Source of the DNA: an uncultured Acetatifactor sp.
GTDB lineage: Bacteria; Bacillota; Clostridia; Lachnospirales; Lachnospiraceae
Assembly: GCA_934436245.1 (NCBI GenBank)
Contig: CAKSAM010000054.1
Span: 1 to 10,725, forward strand
Reading direction: 5' to 3'
DNA: 10,725 nt
The notes under the pieces are model-generated. The model searched no databases. It was not told the origin of the DNA and was given only the letters and a program-made list of their open reading frames with translations. The position numbers were made by a program, and so were the translations under genes. This document shows, piece after piece, positions 7,270 to 10,725 of this stretch (the stretch's first letter is position 1; every line of letters begins with the position of its first letter).

Positions 7270-7419
7270 CTATTCAGAACCGCATTCGCAAAATCGCTGC
7301 TATGCAGCTTTCCTTTTGCTCATGTGGTTACTTCGCCCTATAAATATCATAAGATATTCTTACGAATGCAAGCATTCGACGAATATTTTATGATATTTAC
7401 ATGGCTCTGAATAGTTACA
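7265..7419. repeat. MITE-like palindromic element
   Basis: Terminal inverted repeats TGTAACTATTCAGA (7265-7278) and its exact complement (7406-7419) bound 155 bp without a gene. Inside is a second nested palindrome: AAATATCATAAGATATTC (7342-7359) pairs with 7381-7398 with one mismatch, and CGAATGC (7363-7369) pairs with GCATTCG (7372-7378) around an AA loop. GCATTCG occurs again at 7282-7288. The shape fits a non-autonomous mobile or REP-like element, or a large structured RNA. No clear target-site duplication is seen. The left end overlaps the acetyltransferase stop codon. Confidence 0.7.
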
Positions 7420-7454
7420 AAAAAGGATCAGTCCTACGGGACTGATCCTTTTGG
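7419..7454 (-). terminator. Intrinsic terminator of the cold-shock gene
   Basis: GGATCAGTCC (7425-7434) and GGACTGATCC (7439-7448) form a perfect 10-bp stem with a 4-nt loop, extended by four A/T pairs. On the minus strand TTTTTT follows. The plus strand has only TTTTGG after the stem, so it may also act weakly on the acetyltransferase transcript. Confidence 0.9.
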
Positions 7455-7466
7455 TTTGTCTTGCTA

Positions 7467-7682
7467 TTAAGCTACAACAGTAACGTTGGTAGCACGGATC
7501 TTGCTGCTGTTCTGAGGATCGCACTCGGTATCGAAAGTTACCTTCTGGCCCTCTTCCAGAGACTTGAAACCATCAGCATTGATTGCGGAAAAGTGTACGA
7601 ATACTTCCTCGCCGTTAGCATCGTTGGTGATGAAACCATAACCCTTCTGAGCATTGAACCACTTAACTGTACCGTTATTCAT
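7467..7682 (-). CDS. cspA: Cold-shock family nucleic-acid-binding protein
   Basis: 71 aa, a single cold-shock domain spanning the whole protein. It binds single-stranded RNA and DNA and acts as an RNA chaperone. Motifs: KWFN (7-10), RNP1 KGYGFI (13-18) and RNP2 VFVHFS (27-32), with the usual acidic C-terminal half. The ATG at 7682 has an excellent AAAGGAGGT 7 nt upstream. The frame stays open upstream, but only through the structured leader. A strong promoter at 7843-7872 gives a leader of about 150 nt with two hairpins, so post-transcriptional control is likely, as for other csp genes. Confidence 0.96.
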   Translation of the reverse strand: MNNGTVKWFNAQKGYGFITNDANGEEVFVHFSAINADGFKSLEEGQKVTFDTECDPQNSSKIRATNVTVVA

Positions 7683-7704
7683 TATTGGTACCTCCTTTAA
7701 TAAT

Positions 7705-7719
7705 TCAGGCTTTGCCTGA
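7705..7719 (-). promoter_or_regulatory. Hairpin just upstream of the csp ribosome binding site
   Basis: TCAGGC and GCCTGA form a 6-bp stem with an AAA loop on the minus strand, ending about 6 nt before the Shine-Dalgarno sequence. It could insulate or expose that site, but this is inference. Confidence 0.45.
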
Positions 7720-7748
7720 TCCTTTTTGATGATTCTAAAACGTAGGAC

Positions 7749-7811
7749 AAAAAAATCACATATTTTTGTAAAGCATCCGTAAAAGTAACAATGTCTTACA
7801 AAAATATGTGA
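7749..7811 (-). terminator. Terminator-like hairpin in the csp leader
   Basis: TCACATATTTTTGTAA on the minus strand (7796-7811) pairs perfectly over 16 bp with 7756-7771, leaving a 24-nt loop. Seven T residues follow directly (7749-7755). The T-tract exists only in the csp direction. It lies downstream of the promoter and about 65 nt before the ATG, so it could act as an attenuator or a temperature-sensitive structure; the AT-rich stem makes strong termination uncertain. Confidence 0.6.
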
Positions 7812-7842
7812 GATCAATGACTTTCATTTAGAATACGGTTAG

Positions 7843-7872
7843 AGTATACCATTGCCCTGATCGAAATGTCAA
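7843..7872 (-). promoter_or_regulatory. Strong sigma-A promoter of the csp gene
   Basis: On the minus strand a perfect TTGACA (7867-7872), an 18-bp spacer and TATACT (7843-7848; 5 of 6) with an upstream TGG giving an extended -10. Transcription would start near 7836. Confidence 0.8.
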
Positions 7873-7952
7873 TAATTATCTTTGATTTTTAGGCCTATTT
7901 TACCAGAGAAAAGACATATGATTTTATGAGGGATCAGGAGTGGAGAAAGACA

Positions 7953-8792
7953 ATGGATATTAGATTTCTACTGAAAGTATTACAGGGGGCACTGATCGGC
8001 CTGGGAGCAGTACTTCCGGGGATCTCCGGCGGGGTATTGAGTGTGGTGTTCGGGGTGTATCGGCCGATCATGGAATTGTTGGCGGAGCCTTTACATAAGT
8101 GGAGAACGCATCTTAAGGTGTTATTCCCTTATATGATCGGTTCGGCGGTGGGATTTATCGGGGTGGCAAATGTATTGTCCTATATTTTAAAGACTTACCC
8201 GGTTCCATCAGTCTGTGTTTTTGTGGGATTGATCTGTGGCATGCTGCCTTCGCTGTGGAGGGAAGCGGGAAAACAGGGGCGGAATGGCAAAAATGTGTCA
8301 GCCTCTGTGATCACATGTTTCATCGTTGGCGTTTTTTTGTTTTTGCTGCAAAATATCCAGACTGCGGTGGCTCCGGGACCTGCCGGATACTTGTTCTGCG
8401 GATTCGCCTTTGCACTGTCGGTGATCGCACCGGGGATGAGCTTCTCAGCGCTATTGATGCCGTTAGGGCTTTATACGCCCTTTGTAGATGGTATCGGACA
8501 CTTATATCCAGAGGTAATAGTCCCCGGGATTGCAGGCTGCATCGTCACATTTATGTGTCTGGTAAAACTGGTAAATCATCTGTTTGAACGGCATTATGCA
8601 ATGATGTTTCACATTATTTTCGGCATTATTTTTGCTGCTACAGTTATGACTGTTCCCTGGGACAGCTTTGCAGCATCAGCAGAGGAGGCGTCCCGGAATC
8701 TGTTCTGCATGGCTGCCGGTATCGTAATTGCATTATTTTTGGAAATAGTTAATGAAAGAATCGCATGCTTTCCTGAAAACGAGGCAGAATAA
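7953..8792 (+). CDS. popT: DUF368 polyprenyl-phosphate translocase
   Basis: 279 aa polytopic membrane protein of the DUF368 family, with about eight hydrophobic segments. Published genetics on this family (named PopT) and on DedA/UptA proteins support flipping of undecaprenyl phosphate back across the membrane, which recycles the lipid carrier for peptidoglycan and other surface polymers. The two internal half-repeats each have the family motif: PGISGG (22-27) with FGVY, and APGMSFS (159-165) with LGLY. The start at 7953 is chosen because GGAG lies 7 nt upstream and the protein then begins at the first family helix; an ATG at 7926 lacks a ribosome binding site. A pseudo-EIIA gene follows after 42 nt with no terminator, so the two are probably co-transcribed. 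No clear promoter is visible. Confidence 0.9.
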   Translation: MDIRFLLKVLQGALIGLGAVLPGISGGVLSVVFGVYRPIMELLAEPLHKWRTHLKVLFPYMIGSAVGFIGVANVLSYILKTYPVPSVCVFVGLICGMLPSLWREAGKQGRNGKNVSASVITCFIVGVFLFLLQNIQTAVAPGPAGYLFCGFAFALSVIAPGMSFSALLMPLGLYTPFVDGIGHLYPEVIVPGIAGCIVTFMCLVKLVNHLFERHYAMMFHIIFGIIFAATVMTVPWDSFAASAEEASRNLFCMAAGIVIALFLEIVNERIACFPENEAE

Positions 8793-8834
8793 GGAAAGAA
8801 ATCCGGAAACTGTAACATAAAGGAAGGCGATGAA

Positions 8835-9476
8835 ATGCAGATGTTTGATATCATGGCGGCAGGAATACTGGGACTACTGACCGGATTCTGGTCCGGCCGG
8901 AGCCTGCGGTGGAAAATAGAGGAAACGCAAGAGGCTGCATCGGAAGCTTATGAGGAAAGGAAAATGACGGGGAGCAGACAGCTGATCATGCAGGGAACTG
9001 CGATCGGAAGTCCGGTGAACGGAGAAATCAGAAAAAATCCGGAAGACATGCCGGAGGAGGCTGGGGCTTCAGGAAATGGACAGATCTGCATCACTCCGGT
9101 GGATGGCAGGGTCTATGCACCCACTGCAGGGAAAGTGCTGAAACTGTATCCTATGGGAAACAGGATCCGTTTCCGTACGGACAGCGGTGTGGAACTGCTG
9201 TTAAATATCTGCAGGGACAGGGAAGAATTACACAGTGGTTATTATCATTGTAAAGTCCTGCAGAATGAAGTGGTGAGAAAAGGAAAGCTGTTGATGGAAT
9301 TCGACAAGGATGATCTGGCAGGAGAGGGGGTGGACACAGTAGTCACAGTGGAAATGTGTGCATCCCCGGAGAACGGGCAGTTTGTCAGAACATGGAAAGA
9401 TTATATCCGGGCAGGAGAAGAACTGTTGTGGGTGCAGCATAGAGGAAATCAGAGGGATCCCGTCTGTCTGCGATAG
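8835..9476 (+). CDS. Membrane-anchored EIIA-Glc-like protein lacking active-site His
   Basis: 213 aa. A hydrophobic segment at about residues 4-20 is followed by basic RSLRWK, so the C-terminal part should face the cytosol. A charged linker runs to about residue 52. Residues about 57-190 resemble the PTS EIIA-Glc domain: GSPVNGEI, ITPVDGRVYAPTAGKV, TDSGVELLL and VVRKGKLLMEFD. Aligned by eye to E. coli Crr, the two active-site histidines (His75 and the phosphorylated His90) fall on N109 and N124, and the usual H-[IF]-G after the second is N-I-C. It therefore should not carry phosphate and is more likely a binding or regulatory domain; generic annotation as a working PTS subunit would mislead. 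AGGAAGG precedes the ATG by 7 nt. It lies downstream of popT and overlaps the converging AraC gene by 28 bp. Confidence 0.8.
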   Translation: MQMFDIMAAGILGLLTGFWSGRSLRWKIEETQEAASEAYEERKMTGSRQLIMQGTAIGSPVNGEIRKNPEDMPEEAGASGNGQICITPVDGRVYAPTAGKVLKLYPMGNRIRFRTDSGVELLLNICRDREELHSGYYHCKVLQNEVVRKGKLLMEFDKDDLAGEGVDTVVTVEMCASPENGQFVRTWKDYIRAGEELLWVQHRGNQRDPVCLR

Positions 9477-10264
9477 GCTCCGGGGGTGGTATGGAAGCTG
9501 TCCTGAAAAGCACGGAAAAAAGTCCGGGAGCTTCCAAAGCCAGCATCCAGTGCAATCTGTGTCACAGACAATTCCGTGGACAGTAATAAATCTCTGGCAT
9601 AGTCCAATCGCCTGGAGTTCACATAATCCGGAAAGGTGGTATGCAGTTTTTCAGTAAAGATCCGGGACAGTACAAAGCGGCTGACACCGAATTCTTTTGA
9701 AAGACTTTCCAAAGAGAGCTCTTCGGTGTAGTGTGCATCCAGATAGAGCAACAGTCGCTGCTCCAGTTCCAGATCCTCTGTATTTTTTCTTGTCTGCAGA
9801 GGGAGAGTAGGCAGAAGATCTGCCAAAAGGAGCGTCAGATATCCTTCCGCATAGATCTGCACATCGGAGGGGGTGGGACGATCTTTTTCCATGGTGGCAG
9901 CTAAGGTCTCGAGACCCTGCAGGGCAATATGACTGTGCCCCGAGAGGGTGGAGACAGCAAAGTCATTGCGTGAGGGCTTTTTATTCTGGAAAAAATGGCG
10001 GAAGGAATGGCAGATGTCCGGCTCAAAAATACAGAGCAGATTCTGACCGGCATCCACATTTTTTAAACCGTGCATCTGGTTTGGAAATACCAGAACACCC
10101 TGACCGGATTTCAGTAAAAAATCCTGCTGCTCCACGGTAACGGTGGTGGAACCACTCAATACATAGATCAGTTCCAGCTGTCTGTGAAGATGGACAGCAT
10201 AGGGGTTATTTTTGGATAAATACAGGTAGAGCTGTTCCCGGCGGTTCTGGTAAAAGAAACTCAA
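9449..10264 (-). CDS. AraC-family transcriptional regulator
   Basis: 271 aa. The N-terminal cupin-like sensor domain (HLHRQLELIYVLSGSTTVTV, then GQGVLVFPNQMHG) probably binds a sugar or other small ligand. The C-terminal AraC/XylS DNA-binding region has two helix-turn-helix motifs: LSLESLSKEFGVSRFVLSRI and LSVTQIALDAGFGSSRTFFR, ending in the usual TTPGAYRR. The start is the TTG at 10264, because GGAGG lies 8 nt upstream of it; the longer frame from the TTG at 10282 would place this ribosome binding site inside the coding region. It is divergent from a GH43 gene and is the likely regulator of it. Its 3' end overlaps the EIIA-like gene, leaving no room for a separate terminator. Confidence 0.92.
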   Translation of the reverse strand: MSFFYQNRREQLYLYLSKNNPYAVHLHRQLELIYVLSGSTTVTVEQQDFLLKSGQGVLVFPNQMHGLKNVDAGQNLLCIFEPDICHSFRHFFQNKKPSRNDFAVSTLSGHSHIALQGLETLAATMEKDRPTPSDVQIYAEGYLTLLLADLLPTLPLQTRKNTEDLELEQRLLLYLDAHYTEELSLESLSKEFGVSRFVLSRIFTEKLHTTFPDYVNSRRLDYARDLLLSTELSVTQIALDAGFGSSRTFFRAFQDSFHTTPGAYRRQTGSL

Positions 10265-10339
10265 TGCGATTTCCTCCTGCAACGATTGTCACTTTGCTTT
10301 TTCATATGAACTTAGAGCTTTTGACCCTGGCATCATAAT

Positions 10340-10368
10340 ATTATGGCATTGCAGTGTAGATAATGCAA
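10340..10368 (-). promoter_or_regulatory. Putative promoter of the AraC-family gene
   Basis: On the minus strand TTGCAT (10363-10368), a 17-bp spacer and CATAAT (10340-10345; 5 of 6). The -10 lies inside the perfect 12-bp palindrome CATAATATTATG (10334-10345), which could be an autoregulatory site. Confidence 0.4.
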
Positions 10369-10372
10369 GATT

Positions 10373-10398
10373 TGTCATAAATAAAATGATAAATGACA
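10373..10398. promoter_or_regulatory. Inverted repeat, candidate AraC-regulator operator
   Basis: TGTCAT (10373-10378) and ATGACA (10393-10398) are exact complements separated by 14 bp. The repeat ends 22 bp before the -10 box of the GH43 promoter, where an activator would contact RNA polymerase. Function is inferred from position only. Confidence 0.35.
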
Positions 10399-10417
10399 CG
10401 CGATGTGGCGGAATATC

Positions 10418-10426
10418 TGTTATACT
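10418..10426 (+). promoter_or_regulatory. Extended -10 promoter of the GH43 gene
   Basis: TGT followed by TATACT (10421-10426) gives an extended -10, while no acceptable -35 lies 16-19 bp upstream. This pattern fits a promoter that needs an activator. The predicted leader is about 100 nt and includes a small GAATGC/GCATTC hairpin at 10469-10482. Confidence 0.5.
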
Positions 10427-10531
10427 GGAAGCATTCAAAAGACAGGCAATGATCGGTCAAGATTTATGGAATGCCTGCATTCGTAAGTACACAGAGTAAA
10501 TAGCGGCAAAAGGCTGCGGAATGGAGAATTT

Positions 10532-10725
10532 ATGGACAAGACGAAGATACATAAAATGTGGATCGCCGATCAGGGAGACGGTACTTATATCAATCCGATC
10601 CTGTACACGGATTATTCGGATCCGGATGCCATTCGTGTGGGAGAGGACTATTTTATGATCGCTTCCAGCTTCTGTAATACCCCGGCAGTTCCTTTGCTGC
10701 ATTCGAAGGATCTGGTGAACTGGAA
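10532..10725 (+). CDS. Glycoside hydrolase family 43, 5' part
   Basis: Only the first 64 codons are present; the gene runs off the right edge. The start is the ATG at 10532 with GGAG 5 nt upstream. NPILYTDYSDPDAIRVGEDY followed by FMIASSF and LLHSKDLVNW is the characteristic first blade of the GH43 five-bladed propeller, in which D30 of DPD is the predicted catalytic base. Family members are beta-xylosidases, alpha-arabinofuranosidases or bifunctional enzymes acting on plant xylan side chains; which applies cannot be told from this end. No signal peptide is seen, so a cytosolic enzyme acting on imported oligosaccharides is likely. Likely controlled by the divergent AraC-family regulator. Confidence 0.88.
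   Translation, partial: MDKTKIHKMWIADQGDGTYINPILYTDYSDPDAIRVGEDYFMIASSFCNTPAVPLLHSKDLVNW

Noticed and set aside
7683..7817. N-terminal extension of the cold-shock protein
   Set aside because: It would be encoded by the structured leader; the 71-residue form is the normal family length and has an ideal Shine-Dalgarno sequence.
10457..10702. 81-codon minus-strand frame at the right edge
   Set aside because: It is antisense to the GH43 start, which has a ribosome binding site and family motifs; the minus frame has neither.

Overview
The window reads as chromosomal DNA of a low-to-moderate GC Gram-positive anaerobe, most likely a gut Lachnospiraceae or related Clostridia. This rests on the Shine-Dalgarno sequences (AAAGGAGGT and GGGAGG types), the sigma-A style promoters, the YkpA/YbiT-type ABC-F protein, the Mn-riboswitch-controlled mntP, and an AraC regulator divergent from a GH43 glycosidase. 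There is no rRNA, tRNA, CRISPR array, phage module or insertion sequence. Ten complete genes and one partial gene are called. No single large new system stands out; the novelty is in smaller elements.

Layout. Bases 1-1250 hold a PHP-domain phosphoesterase on the minus strand, ending in a bidirectional hairpin terminator and carrying an unusual Ser/Ala-rich insert. Bases 1208-2976 hold a self-contained minus-strand unit: a strong promoter, a YkpA/YbiT-type ABC-F ATPase and a terminator. Bases 2990-3160 contain a possible orphan coding remnant. Bases 3138-5596 hold an MFS sugar-type transporter followed by a membrane-anchored glycerophosphodiester phosphodiesterase on the plus strand.

Bases 5614-6457 form a complete manganese-efflux unit on the minus strand: promoter, yybP-ykoY Mn2+ riboswitch, intrinsic terminator and mntP. 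The 3' strand of riboswitch helix P1 is also the 5' arm of the terminator, which predicts an ON switch. An AAC(3)-family acetyltransferase gene diverges from it. Its stop codon lies inside the left terminal inverted repeat of a 155-bp palindromic, MITE-like element (7265-7419). A cold-shock protein gene follows on the minus strand, with a leader of about 150 nt that contains a long AT hairpin plus T-tract.

Bases 7953-9476 carry popT (DUF368, polyprenyl-phosphate translocase family) and, 42 nt downstream, a membrane-anchored EIIA-Glc-like protein. In that protein both active-site histidines appear to be asparagine, so it looks like a phosphorylation-dead pseudo-EIIA domain; this is the most unusual protein here. 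Its 3' end overlaps by 28 bp the end of a converging AraC-family regulator gene. That regulator starts at a TTG and is divergent from a GH43 glycoside hydrolase gene that runs off the right edge. The region between them contains inverted repeats and an extended -10 promoter without a good -35, as expected for an activator-dependent glycan-utilization locus.
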